A stretch of DNA of 6,699 nucleotides from JACCQS01 sp050999295. Lineage in GTDB: Bacteria > Actinomycetota > Actinomycetes > Mycobacteriales > Geodermatophilaceae. Where the stretch lies: positions 1-6,699 of the forward strand of contig JBPCPI010000001.1 in the NCBI GenBank assembly GCA_050999295.1, written 5' to 3'. The first letter of the stretch is position 1, and every line of letters starts with the position of its first letter. The notes below the pieces were generated by a model, which worked only from the letters and a program-made list of their open reading frames with translations, made no database searches and was not told the origin of the DNA. This document shows positions 1 to 6,264 of the stretch, piece by piece. A program made the translations under genes and the position numbers.

Positions 1-1218
1 GAGCCGATCGACATCACCCTGCCGCCCCTGGTGCACCGACTCGAGACCGGGCACTCGTTGCTCCTCGTGTTGAGCACCACCGATCAGGGGTACAGCTCGC
101 CGGTCGATCCCGTTGTGTACGGCATCGGGCTGCCCACAGGTGCTGCGCTTTCCATCCCTACGGTCAGCGGGACGGTGGCCGCCAGCGGGCAGCCGGCCTG
201 GTTGCTCTTCGGCGGAATCGTGACTGGACTCGGCCTCGTCCTGATCGGCATCGTGTTCTGGTGGGGCCGGCGCAACCGGGCCCGCGCCTCGACGATCGAT
301 CCCGAGATCGCCGATGTACCCCTGGTCGTACGCGGGCTGAGCAAGACCTACCCGGACGGCCTCAAGGCCGTACAGAATCTCCCCTTCCAGGTCCGGCATG
401 GTCAGGTCGTCGGGCTACTCGGCCCCAACGGTGCGGGCAAGACCACGGCGTTGCGGATGGCGATGGGCCTGATCCGGCCCACCGAGGGCGAGATCCGGGT
501 TTTCGGGCACAAAGTCACCTTCGGGGCGCCGGTCCTGTCCCGGATCGGTGCTTTCGTCGAGGGCACCGGCGCCCTCCCGCACCTGACCGGCAAGGACAAC
601 CTCGCCCTCTACTGGGCGGCAACCGGGCGTCCCGCGCAGGACGCACACGTCGAGGAGGCCCTGGCGATCGCCGGCCTCGGGACCGCAATCAACAAGCGGG
701 TCAAGACCTACAGCCAGGGCATGCGGCAGCGGCTGGCCCTGGCCCAGGCGATGCTCGGTCTGCCCGACCTGCTGGTCCTGGACGAACCGACCAACGGACT
801 GGACCCGCCGCAGATCCGGGAGATGCGCGACGTCCTGCATCGGTACGTCGAGGAGGGTCGTACGGTGCTGATCTCCAGCCACATGCTCGCCGAGGTCGAA
901 CAGACCTGCACGCATGTCGTCGTGATGCACCACGGGAAGCTGATCGCGCAGGGCAGTGTCGAGGAGATCATCGGGACCGGTGGCGCGGTTCTGCTCGGAG
1001 TGGATGACCGGCCGGCCGCCCGCGCCCTGCTGTCCTCGATCGAGGGGATCCGGCAACTCGAGGACGACGACGACGGCCTGATCGTCGACCTCGACGGCTA
1101 TCCGCGCGATGAGGTCGTCAGCCGGCTGGTGTCGGCCGGAATCGGGGTCGAGCGGGTCATTCCGCGGCGCCGGCTCGAGGACGCGTTCATCAGCCTCGTC
1201 GAGGAGGACCGATCATGA
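1..1218 (+). CDS. CocE/PepX-like hydrolase - TM helix - ABC transporter ATPase fusion (5' partial)
   Basis: The reading frame is open from base 1, so the gene starts upstream of the window; the GTG at 31 lies inside a domain and is not its start. Counting from the first codon, residues 1-50 look like the last strands of the C-terminal beta-sandwich of Xaa-Pro dipeptidyl-peptidase/CocE hydrolases (LPPLVHRLETGHSLLLVLS, compare the family pattern AHRF..GHRLRL.VSSSD). One hydrophobic helix follows (66-88, ending FWW) and then GRRNRAR, which puts the ATPase in the cytoplasm and the hydrolase outside. The ABC domain starts near residue 107. It has Walker A GPNGAGKTT (141-149), signature SQGMRQR (from 238), Walker B and D-loop LLVLDEPTNGLDP (257-269) and the switch His in ISSH (294). 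The C-terminal 80 residues are the usual tail of ABC-2 ATPases. The protein should energise the permease encoded next. The substrate and the function of the hydrolase domain are unknown. Confidence 0.85.
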   Translation, partial: EPIDITLPPLVHRLETGHSLLLVLSTTDQGYSSPVDPVVYGIGLPTGAALSIPTVSGTVAASGQPAWLLFGGIVTGLGLVLIGIVFWWGRRNRARASTIDPEIADVPLVVRGLSKTYPDGLKAVQNLPFQVRHGQVVGLLGPNGAGKTTALRMAMGLIRPTEGEIRVFGHKVTFGAPVLSRIGAFVEGTGALPHLTGKDNLALYWAATGRPAQDAHVEEALAIAGLGTAINKRVKTYSQGMRQRLALAQAMLGLPDLLVLDEPTNGLDPPQIREMRDVLHRYVEEGRTVLISSHMLAEVEQTCTHVVVMHHGKLIAQGSVEEIIGTGGAVLLGVDDRPAARALLSSIEGIRQLEDDDDGLIVDLDGYPRDEVVSRLVSAGIGVERVIPRRRLEDAFISLVEEDRS

Positions 1219-2123
1219 CTTCTGCTACGTCTGACTCCAAAGCTGTTCCGGCGCAAGGCGGCCACGACACCGGGGCCGCGCCGGGCTACGTGCCTGGTCG
1301 GACCCTGAAACTGCGGGTCGAGCTCCTCCGCCAGCTCAAGCGACGCCGTACCCAATGGACGTTCGCCTTGATGTTCCTATTGCCGGTGGTGCTGCTGATC
1401 GCCCTTCAAGTCGGGGTCGAGGGCGGGGACAGCGGCGGTGAGTCCGACAGCCAGATCTCGTTGGTCGATGTCGCGACATCAAGTGGACTGAACTTCACCC
1501 TGTTCGTGTTGTTTGCGACGACCGGGTTCTTCCTGGTCGTCGTCTTCGCGCTCTTCTTCGGTGACTCGGTAGCCAGCGAGGCGCAGTGGGGATCTCTGCG
1601 CTACTCGTTGGCCACGCCCATCCCGCGGGCCCGGCTGCTCCGGCAGAAGTACGCCGCCGCGCTGGTCCTCAGCCTCGCCGCGCTCGCCCTTCTCGTGGTG
1701 ACAGCCGTGGTCGCCGGTGGGTTCGTCTTCGGCTGGGGCGCAGCGCAGACCCCCATCGGCGTGAGCCTGTCGCCCGGTGATGCGTATCCGCGCCTGCTCG
1801 CAATCCTTGGTTACCTCGTTCTCACCAAGCTCACCGTCGGCTCGTTCGCGTTCTGGCTGTCCTGCCGTACGGACGCGCCGTTGGCCGCCGTCGGCGGGGC
1901 AGTATTCACGGTAATCGTCTGCGCGATCCTCGACTCGATCGATCAGCTCGGCTTCATTCGGGACTACCTGCCGACCAACGAGCAGTTCGCGTGGACCGGC
2001 ATGCTGCTCACACCGGTCGACAGCGGCGACATGCTGCAGGGCGCGATCGTCGCGGTCGCGTACACAACGCTGTTCACCGGTGTCGCCTTCCGGCACTTCC
2101 TGCGCAAGGACGTCGTCTCCTGA
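1215..2123 (+). CDS. ABC-2 type transporter permease
   Basis: A 302-residue integral membrane protein, the partner of the ATPase upstream. The ATG overlaps the ATPase stop codon (ATGA), and GAGGAGG at 1201-1207 is a strong ribosome binding site 7 nt before it, so the two genes are translationally coupled. About 45 hydrophilic residues rich in Lys/Arg come before six predicted helices near residues 48-66, 93-115, 147-172, 193-214, 222-241 and 272-292. The 121-145 segment (SEAQWGSLRYSL, then PIPRARLL) is the cytoplasmic coupling region typical of ABC-2 permeases, which usually reads E...GTLR. No peptidase or other catalytic motif is seen. It probably works as a homodimer with two ATPase domains, as in drug, bacteriocin or lipid exporters. 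Which of these it exports cannot be told from the sequence. Confidence 0.88.
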   Translation: MTSATSDSKAVPAQGGHDTGAAPGYVPGRTLKLRVELLRQLKRRRTQWTFALMFLLPVVLLIALQVGVEGGDSGGESDSQISLVDVATSSGLNFTLFVLFATTGFFLVVVFALFFGDSVASEAQWGSLRYSLATPIPRARLLRQKYAAALVLSLAALALLVVTAVVAGGFVFGWGAAQTPIGVSLSPGDAYPRLLAILGYLVLTKLTVGSFAFWLSCRTDAPLAAVGGAVFTVIVCAILDSIDQLGFIRDYLPTNEQFAWTGMLLTPVDSGDMLQGAIVAVAYTTLFTGVAFRHFLRKDVVS

Positions 2124-2128
2124 GCCAC

Positions 2129-2145
2129 CCCGTAGCGGGCTTTTT
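2129..2145 (+). terminator. Weak hairpin plus T5 after the permease gene
   Basis: CCCG (2129-2132) can pair with CGGG (2136-2139) across a TAG loop, followed by C and five T residues. The stem is only 4 bp, which is short for an intrinsic terminator, and the T-run is also part of operator-like site 1. It may terminate part of the transporter transcript, or the T-run may matter only as operator sequence. Confidence 0.25.
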
Positions 2146-2198
2146 CCGGAGAATGTTACTTCCGGACGGCCGCTGACGGCACTTTCTCCGGAGAAAGT
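2139..2198. promoter_or_regulatory. Tandem CCGG-centred palindromes, probable operators of the MarR-type regulator
   Basis: Site 2 (2181-2198) is a perfect 18-bp palindrome, ACTTTCTCCGGAGAAAGT. Site 1 (2139-2156), GCTTTTTCCGGAGAATGT, matches it at 15 of 18 positions. Their centres are exactly 42 bp apart, four turns of B-DNA, so dimers on both would sit on the same face of the helix. They lie in the 114-bp gap between permease and regulator, the second ending 27 bp before the candidate -10 box. MarR dimers bind palindromes of about this size and often repress their own gene, so autoregulation is the simplest reading. Control of the transporter genes would need further sites upstream of the window. 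Confidence 0.6.
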
Positions 2199-2224
2199 CC
2201 GGTCGGAGATGCTGACGTCGGCGG

Positions 2225-2230
2225 TACGGT
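2225..2230 (+). promoter_or_regulatory. Candidate -10 box for a leaderless regulator transcript
   Basis: TACGGT fits the actinobacterial TANNNT -10 pattern and ends 7 bp before the GTG at 2238, so transcription would begin at or next to the start codon. The -35 position (about 2202-2207) has no good match. No ribosome binding site precedes the GTG, which agrees with a leaderless mRNA. Confidence 0.4.
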
Positions 2231-2237
2231 CCGGCGC

Positions 2238-2681
2238 GTGAGCGATGACCCGCTTCGTCGGCCGATCGGCTGGTGGCTCAAACACGTCGACGCCCTGCTC
2301 GACGTCGCTTTCGAGGCCACGCTCGGCGCCCAACAGGTCAGCCGCAGGCAGTGGCAGATCCTCAACGGCATGGCCGGAGAAACCCCGGCCGCGGATCTGA
2401 TCGCCTCGCTAACGGTGTTCGAGGATGCGGACGGAGTGCGGGCCGCATTGGCCGGTCTCATCGAGCGCGGCTGGCTGCGTACCGGCGCTTCGACGTCAGG
2501 GGCCAGCGACGCGTCCGTAGAGTTGTCCGGCGAGGGACGGGAGCAGCACACCAGAATCGCGGCGGAAGTCCGGGCAATGCGGACCTCAGTCACCGATGGG
2601 CTGTCGGCCGAGGACTACCGCGCCCTCGTGACCGGCCTCGCGCGGATGGCGGAAAACCTGGAACGACGGCTCGCGACCTGA
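2238..2681 (+). CDS. MarR-family winged-helix transcriptional regulator
   Basis: A 147-residue protein with the MarR layout. An N-terminal dimerisation helix (about 10-30, GWWLKHVDALLDVAF) comes first. A winged helix follows: the helix from RRQWQIL (36-42), a short helix around 53-59, a recognition helix region 62-79 (VRAALAGLIERGWL) and a wing at 81-96. LSGEGREQHTRIAAE (97-111) then leads into the C-terminal dimerisation helix ending ARMAENLERRL. The length is normal for MarR. The basic residues usually found in the wing are sparse (only Arg81), so DNA contacts may rest mainly on the helices. GTG at 2238 is chosen because a TANNNT box ends 7 bp upstream and there is no Shine-Dalgarno. It follows the transporter genes on the same strand with the paired palindromes in between, so it probably controls itself and perhaps the transporter. 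The ligand is unknown. Confidence 0.82.
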   Translation: MSDDPLRRPIGWWLKHVDALLDVAFEATLGAQQVSRRQWQILNGMAGETPAADLIASLTVFEDADGVRAALAGLIERGWLRTGASTSGASDASVELSGEGREQHTRIAAEVRAMRTSVTDGLSAEDYRALVTGLARMAENLERRLAT

Positions 2682-2716
2682 CCACGAGGCGGAGCTTATT
2701 CACCATGGCGCCAGCA

Positions 2717-2768
2717 TGATCGTGAGCGCTGAAGGTGCAGTCGACTCGACCTGGGGCGCTCGTGATCA
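2717..2768 (+). terminator. Hairpin between convergent genes, complete only as + strand RNA
   Basis: Positions 2717-2730 pair with 2755-2768 as a 14-bp RNA stem around a 24-nt loop: 11 Watson-Crick pairs and three G-U wobbles (2722/2763, 2723/2762, 2730/2755). In the opposite strand the three wobbles become A-C mismatches, so the fold favours the + transcript, the 3' end of the regulator mRNA. No U-tract follows. It could be a U-less terminator or an exonuclease block. Confidence 0.4.
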
Positions 2769-2802
2769 CATGATCGCGACACCGCCAGGACGGCCCTCCC
2801 GC

Positions 2803-3651
2803 TCAGGGCAGGATCGAGCGGATCGCCTGCGCCCAGCCCAGGCCGACCGCTTCGTCGCAGACCGAGACGTTGTTACGCGCCGCGGCCTGGGCGGCGACCT
2901 CGGGGTCGGCCAGTCCGTTCGCGGTCAGCCACAGCCGACTGACCGAATCCGCCATCTCGAGATCGCTGATGCTGTCCCCGATCGCCATGGCATCCGCCGG
3001 GTCGATGCCGCGTCGCTGCAGGTCCCACGCCAAGGCGAGACCCTTGGACAGCCCGCGCGGCATCAGGTGATAGACGTGCGCGGGCAGGCCCTTCGGAGAC
3101 AGGCCGGTGCTGCGGGAGATCGGCAGAGTCCCGTTGTCGCGCAACGTGAGCCAGCCCCAGCCCTGAGCGGCTAGCCAGACCTCGGCCTCGGCCACGTTGA
3201 CGCAGCCACGGATCATTGCGTCGACTTCGTGCCCGATATGCCAGGGGGAGTGCCATTCCAACTGCCCCGGGTAGCGCGCGAACAGTTGGTCCGGCACGCC
3301 GAGAGTGGCTATCACGTCGAAGGGCGTGCGACCGTCGTACGACGATGGCATCTGGCCGGGCAGAACCTGGTGCTCCCGCCATCCGGACCAGGCGACCACG
3401 GAGCCCAGTTCGGCGATGAAGCCGTCCGCCCCGAAGATCCGCCCGGCCTCCACGAGCTGTAACCGGGTGCGGCCGGAGACCAGGACGAGGTCGATCCCCG
3501 CGTGGTGCAGGTCCAGCAGGGCGCGGCTGGGCACGTCGGTCAGCCGGCGCTCGGCATCTAGCCAGAACGACCCCCGCGGACCCACCATCGTGCCGTCCAG
3601 ATCCGAGTACACGATTCGTACCGGTGAGGAGGAGGACACCGCCCGGATCAT
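2803..3651 (-). CDS. HAD-superfamily phosphatase (Cof/sugar-phosphatase-like, C2 cap)
   Basis: A 282-residue hydrolase carrying all four HAD motifs. Motif I is DLDGT with nucleophile Asp17 and acid/base Asp19. Motif II is the Ser in VSGRT (Ser59). Motif III is Lys213 in LSKG. Motif IV is GDSISD with Asp236 and Asp240 for Mg2+. The roughly 120 residues between motifs II and III form a C2-type cap, as in Cof-like, sucrose-phosphate and mannosyl-3-phosphoglycerate phosphatases; the substrate is set by the cap and cannot be named here. No signal peptide or membrane helix is seen, so it should be cytoplasmic. ATG at 3651 is chosen because it opens the protein 13 residues before the first beta-strand; no clear Shine-Dalgarno is present. 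A GTG 12 codons upstream and one 4 codons downstream are alternatives. It converges on the MarR gene and diverges from the riboswitch-controlled gene. Confidence 0.85.
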   Translation of the reverse strand: MIRAVSSSSPVRIVYSDLDGTMVGPRGSFWLDAERRLTDVPSRALLDLHHAGIDLVLVSGRTRLQLVEAGRIFGADGFIAELGSVVAWSGWREHQVLPGQMPSSYDGRTPFDVIATLGVPDQLFARYPGQLEWHSPWHIGHEVDAMIRGCVNVAEAEVWLAAQGWGWLTLRDNGTLPISRSTGLSPKGLPAHVYHLMPRGLSKGLALAWDLQRRGIDPADAMAIGDSISDLEMADSVSRLWLTANGLADPEVAAQAAARNNVSVCDEAVGLGWAQAIRSILP

Positions 3652-3755
3652 GCCGTGCCGAGCCCGGTCCCTGGTGGTTCTGGTCACAAACCGCCAAGAA
3701 TGGGCCCGGCACCTGGACCGGTCGGGCCGAGGGTCGAGGCCTGCAGAGCACGGCT

Positions 3756-3761
3756 TAGACT
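3756..3761 (+). promoter_or_regulatory. Candidate -10 box for the riboswitch transcript
   Basis: TAGACT matches TANNNT and ends 13 bp before the first base of riboswitch helix P1, so transcription would begin around 3768 and the RNA would open almost directly with the aptamer. No convincing -35 box is seen near 3733-3738. Confidence 0.4.
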
Positions 3762-3773
3762 TTGCCCCGCACC

Positions 3774-3880
3774 ACTCATCCAGAGGGGCAGAGGGATCCG
3801 GCCCGACGAAGCCCCGGCAACCATCGCGATTCGGCGACAGGTGCCAACTCCGGCCCGCAGGCGCGGGGAAGATGAGGAGA
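3774..3880 (+). promoter_or_regulatory. SAM-I (S-box) riboswitch
   Basis: The conserved SAM-I core is readable: GAGGGA (3791-3796), GGCCCGACGAAGCCCCGGCAA (3800-3820, positions given because the block is continuous), CC, then GGTGCCAACTCC (3840-3851) and GGGGAAGATGAG (3865-3876). Helix P1 pairs CTCATC (3775-3780) with GATGAG (3871-3876). P3 closes with TCGC (3824-3827) and GCGA (3834-3837). P4 is CCCGC (3854-3858) with GCGGG (3863-3867) and a 4-nt loop. The aptamer binds S-adenosylmethionine. No terminator stem or U-run lies between the aptamer and the gene. The 3' strand of P1 instead supplies the first three bases of the GAGGAG Shine-Dalgarno (3874-3879), so SAM binding should stabilise P1 and hide the ribosome site. 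This is direct translational repression. Confidence 0.92.
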
Positions 3881-3885
3881 GTTCT

Positions 3886-5157
3886 GTGACACTGACCGCT
3901 CGGCCCAGCACGGCGATCCCGTGTCCGGCCGCCGCTCTGCTCTGCCGCAACTGCGGCGCGGACTATCCGTTGGCCGCGATCCACGCCTGCGCGGCCTGTT
4001 TCGGGCCGCTCGAGGTCGGCTACGACGAGGTGCTGCTGGCCTCGGTGACCCGGGGCCAGATCGAGTCGGGGCCGAAGAACCTCTGGCGCTACGTGGGGTT
4101 CCTCCCGGTCGGTCAGGATCCCGCGGCTCGGGTCAGTCTCAATCCTGGGCTCACCCCGTTGATCCACGCCCCTGGTCTGGCCGCGGAGTTGGGGATGACC
4201 TCGGTCTGGGTCAAGGACGACTCGGCGAACCCGACCCATTCGTTCAAGGACCGGGTCGTGTCACTGGCGGCCACCGCGGCTGGCGGCCTGGGATTTCGTC
4301 GACTGGCCTGCGCCTCGACGGGCAACCTGGCCAACTCGGTTGCCGCACACGCCGCCCGGGCCGGCTGGCAGTCCACGGTCTTCATCCCCAGTGACCTGGA
4401 GCCCGGCAAGATCGTGCAGACCGCGGTGTACGGCGGGCGCCTGGTCGCGGTCGACGGCTCGTACGACGACGTGAACCGGTTGACCTCCGAACTCCAGGAG
4501 ACCGACGAGTTCGAGGACACCGCGTTCGTCAACCAGAACGTCCGGCCGTACTACGCCGAGGGATCCAAGACGGTCGGGTACGAGATCGCCGAACAACTCG
4601 GCTGGCGACTTCCGGCCCAGGTCGTCATCCCGGTCGCATCAGGCTCGCTGCTGACCAAGGTGGACAAGGCTTTCCGCGAACTGGTCGCCGCCGGTCTGGT
4701 CGAGGACACCCCGTGGAAGATCTTCGGGGCGCAGTCCTCGGGGTGCGCGCCGATCGCGACCGCCTTCGCCGAAGGCCTGGACGTGGTGACCCCGGTGAAG
4801 CCGACCGGGATCGCGAAGTCCCTGAACATCGGCAACCCGGCCGACGGGCCGTACGCCCTTGACGCCATCCGCCGTACGGGAGGCTCGATCGCGCATGTCG
4901 GGGACGCCGAGATCGTGGCCGGCATCCGAACGCTGGCCCGTACGGCTGGCGTCTTCGGCGAGACGGCGGGCGGCGTCACGGTCGCGTGCGTTCAGGCGAT
5001 GCTGGCCACGGGTGCCCTGGATCCGACCGCCGAGACGGTGATCCTCAACACATGCGACGGTCTCAAGACGCTCGGGCCGGTCGCCGAGGTGGTCGGACCC
5101 TCCGTGACGATTGAGCCCTCGCTGAAGTCAGCCCGGCAGGCCGGCCTGCTCGACTGA
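3886..5157 (+). CDS. thrC: Threonine synthase-family PLP enzyme, probable MetM-type homocysteine synthase
   Basis: A 423-residue fold-type II PLP enzyme. Residues 20-38 hold two CxxC pairs (Cys20/23 and Cys35/38), a likely zinc ribbon. The catalytic core follows: NPTHSFKDR with Schiff-base Lys121, STGNLANS, a glycine/serine-rich phosphate loop VASGSLLTK, GAQSSGC and a C-terminal GETAGG. GTG at 3886 is chosen because GAGGAG ends 6 nt upstream and the riboswitch occupies everything before it. Family membership is clear, and threonine synthases turn O-phosphohomoserine into threonine. The SAM-I riboswitch points to methionine supply instead: in Streptomyces a threonine synthase homologue, MetM, makes homocysteine from O-phosphohomoserine using the thiocarboxylated sulfur carrier MetO (from memory of published work). 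The Lys loop reads THSFKDR where canonical enzymes have TGSFKDRG, which also suggests a changed active site. I assign the family firmly and MetM function with moderate confidence; a second, true threonine synthase would then be expected elsewhere. Confidence 0.9.
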   Translation: MTLTARPSTAIPCPAAALLCRNCGADYPLAAIHACAACFGPLEVGYDEVLLASVTRGQIESGPKNLWRYVGFLPVGQDPAARVSLNPGLTPLIHAPGLAAELGMTSVWVKDDSANPTHSFKDRVVSLAATAAGGLGFRRLACASTGNLANSVAAHAARAGWQSTVFIPSDLEPGKIVQTAVYGGRLVAVDGSYDDVNRLTSELQETDEFEDTAFVNQNVRPYYAEGSKTVGYEIAEQLGWRLPAQVVIPVASGSLLTKVDKAFRELVAAGLVEDTPWKIFGAQSSGCAPIATAFAEGLDVVTPVKPTGIAKSLNIGNPADGPYALDAIRRTGGSIAHVGDAEIVAGIRTLARTAGVFGETAGGVTVACVQAMLATGALDPTAETVILNTCDGLKTLGPVAEVVGPSVTIEPSLKSARQAGLLD

Positions 5158-5192
5158 GTCCGCTCCGCATCTGCCGGTCGACCGTTCCAGTG

Positions 5193-5266
5193 CACCTTTG
5201 CCTACCGTGTGCGTAAACTCGCCGAGTTCGGCTGCGGCGAGCCGCGGTCCCAGGTAGGCAAAGGTG
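5193..5266. repeat. 74-bp structured inverted-repeat element, left copy
   Basis: Perfect 14-bp terminal arms, CACCTTTGCCTACC (5193-5206) and GGTAGGCAAAGGTG (5253-5266), enclose a 46-bp core. The core contains a 7-bp perfect stem, CTCGCCG (5218-5224) with CGGCGAG (5235-5241), so the whole unit can fold as a stem with an inner hairpin. It begins 36 bp after the PLP-enzyme stop codon and ends 33 bp before the nuclease gene. A copy of the same length lies on the other side of that gene. It could also help end transcription of the upstream gene. Confidence 0.85.
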
Positions 5267-5299
5267 GATTCCTGGGGAAAACGCCAGCGCTGATGACCC

Positions 5300-6229
5300 A
5301 TGGTCGGCCAACCTCCTCGGGTGGATCTGCCGCTGGGATCGATCGCAGACTTGCAAGGCGGAGTGGTCACCCGGGCACAGGCACGGGCGGCCGGCCTGCT
5401 GCGGTCGGAGATCGGCTATCTGGCGCGCCGCAGTGCCTGGGAGCCGATCCGCCGGGGGATGTACGCGGAGCCTGGCGGCGGCGCCAGCGTTCGGATCGGT
5501 TCGGCTCTCTTGGCCACCGGGAGCCGGGGGGTAGCCAGCCATGGCAGCGCAGCCGCCCTCCTCGGTCTCGACCTGCTCCGCGACCCGGACGCCACGCAGA
5601 CGGTGCTTACGGTGCGCCCAGGTCAGCGCGGTCATAGAGACCTGGACGGCATCCGCGTTCATCGGGCCGGGCTGCCGCCCTGGCACGTCAGCGAGGTGAA
5701 TGGCTTGCCGGTGACGACGGTGGCAAGGACCTTGGTCGACCTCACCCGGGCACTGTCGCTCCGGGACGGGGTGGTCGCCATGGATGCGGCCCTGCATTCG
5801 GGCCGGGTCCGGCTCGAGCAGCTGGAGGAGGTGCTCGCCGACTGCCGGGGCTGGCCGTGGATTCGGCGCGCTGCCTCGGCGGTGAAGCTGACTGACGCTG
5901 CGGCCGAGTCGGCGCTGGAGTCGCTGTCCCGGATATTCTTCTGCGCGCATGACATTCCGGCTCCCCGGACCCAGTTCGTCGTGCGATCCGGGCAACGCTT
6001 CATCGCGCGAACGGACTTCTGGTGGGAGAAGCCACGGGTCGCCGGTGAAGCCGACGGCCTCGGAAAGTACGCCGCACTTGCCGACCTGCATGCCGAGAAG
6101 TTGCGGCAGGAGCGGATCGAGGCGCTGGGCATCCGAGTTGTCCGCTGGACCTGGGGCGACATCTGGCAACCGGCGGCCGCCCGGGCTACGGCGGCTCGCC
6201 TCCGAGCGATCCTCAGCCGGGCTGCTTGA
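5300..6229 (+). CDS. AbiEi-type winged-helix plus DUF559 (Vsr-like) nuclease-domain protein
   Basis: A 309-residue protein. Residues 14-57 (GGVVTRAQARAAGLLRSEI, then RRSAWEPIRRGMYA) match the winged-helix domain of AbiEi-type antitoxins. The middle (about 60-190) resembles the AbiEi-like extension. The last 110 residues look like the DUF559/Vsr-like PD-(D/E)XK fold common in actinobacteria: Glu207 in ALESLSR, Asp239 in RTDFWW, Glu250-Ala-Asp252 in GEADGLGKY, then EKLRQERIEALG and VVRWTWGDI. The putative metal-binding acidic residues are present, so the nuclease domain may be active, but this is not proven. No AbiEii toxin partner is encoded on either side, so it is not a complete type IV toxin-antitoxin pair. 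ATG at 5300 has no clear Shine-Dalgarno; GTG at 5321 is the other start that keeps the winged helix. The gene sits alone between two copies of a structured repeat. Its function is unknown. Confidence 0.8.
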   Translation: MVGQPPRVDLPLGSIADLQGGVVTRAQARAAGLLRSEIGYLARRSAWEPIRRGMYAEPGGGASVRIGSALLATGSRGVASHGSAAALLGLDLLRDPDATQTVLTVRPGQRGHRDLDGIRVHRAGLPPWHVSEVNGLPVTTVARTLVDLTRALSLRDGVVAMDAALHSGRVRLEQLEEVLADCRGWPWIRRAASAVKLTDAAAESALESLSRIFFCAHDIPAPRTQFVVRSGQRFIARTDFWWEKPRVAGEADGLGKYAALADLHAEKLRQERIEALGIRVVRWTWGDIWQPAAARATAARLRAILSRAA

Positions 6230-6264
6230 GCGGGGTAGCAGCAGCTGATCTTGCCTCCGGTATC

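Noticed and set aside
1479..2333. 284-codon open frame on the - strand
   Set aside because: Antisense to the permease, with low-complexity Arg/Glu/Asp-rich translation and no recognisable domain.
2374..2382. Third operator half-site (CCGGAGAAA) inside the MarR gene
   Set aside because: Only one half matches and it lies in coding sequence; a match of this length is expected by chance in GC-rich DNA.
2716..3174. 152-codon + strand frame
   Set aside because: It starts in the convergent gap and runs antisense to the HAD gene. Its translation matches no family I know.
3655..3885. Upstream extension of the PLP-enzyme reading frame
   Set aside because: The frame is open, but the segment covers the riboswitch and candidate promoter, and its translation has no family similarity. 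The GTG at 3886 has a well-placed ribosome site.
3652..4239. N-terminal extension of the HAD phosphatase frame on the - strand
   Set aside because: It would run antisense through the riboswitch and the start of the PLP enzyme. The HAD fold is complete from 3651.
5214..5219. TAAACT in the left repeat core as the nuclease-gene -10 box
   Set aside because: It fits TANNNT but has no -35 partner at a normal distance, and the right copy reads differently at the equivalent position.
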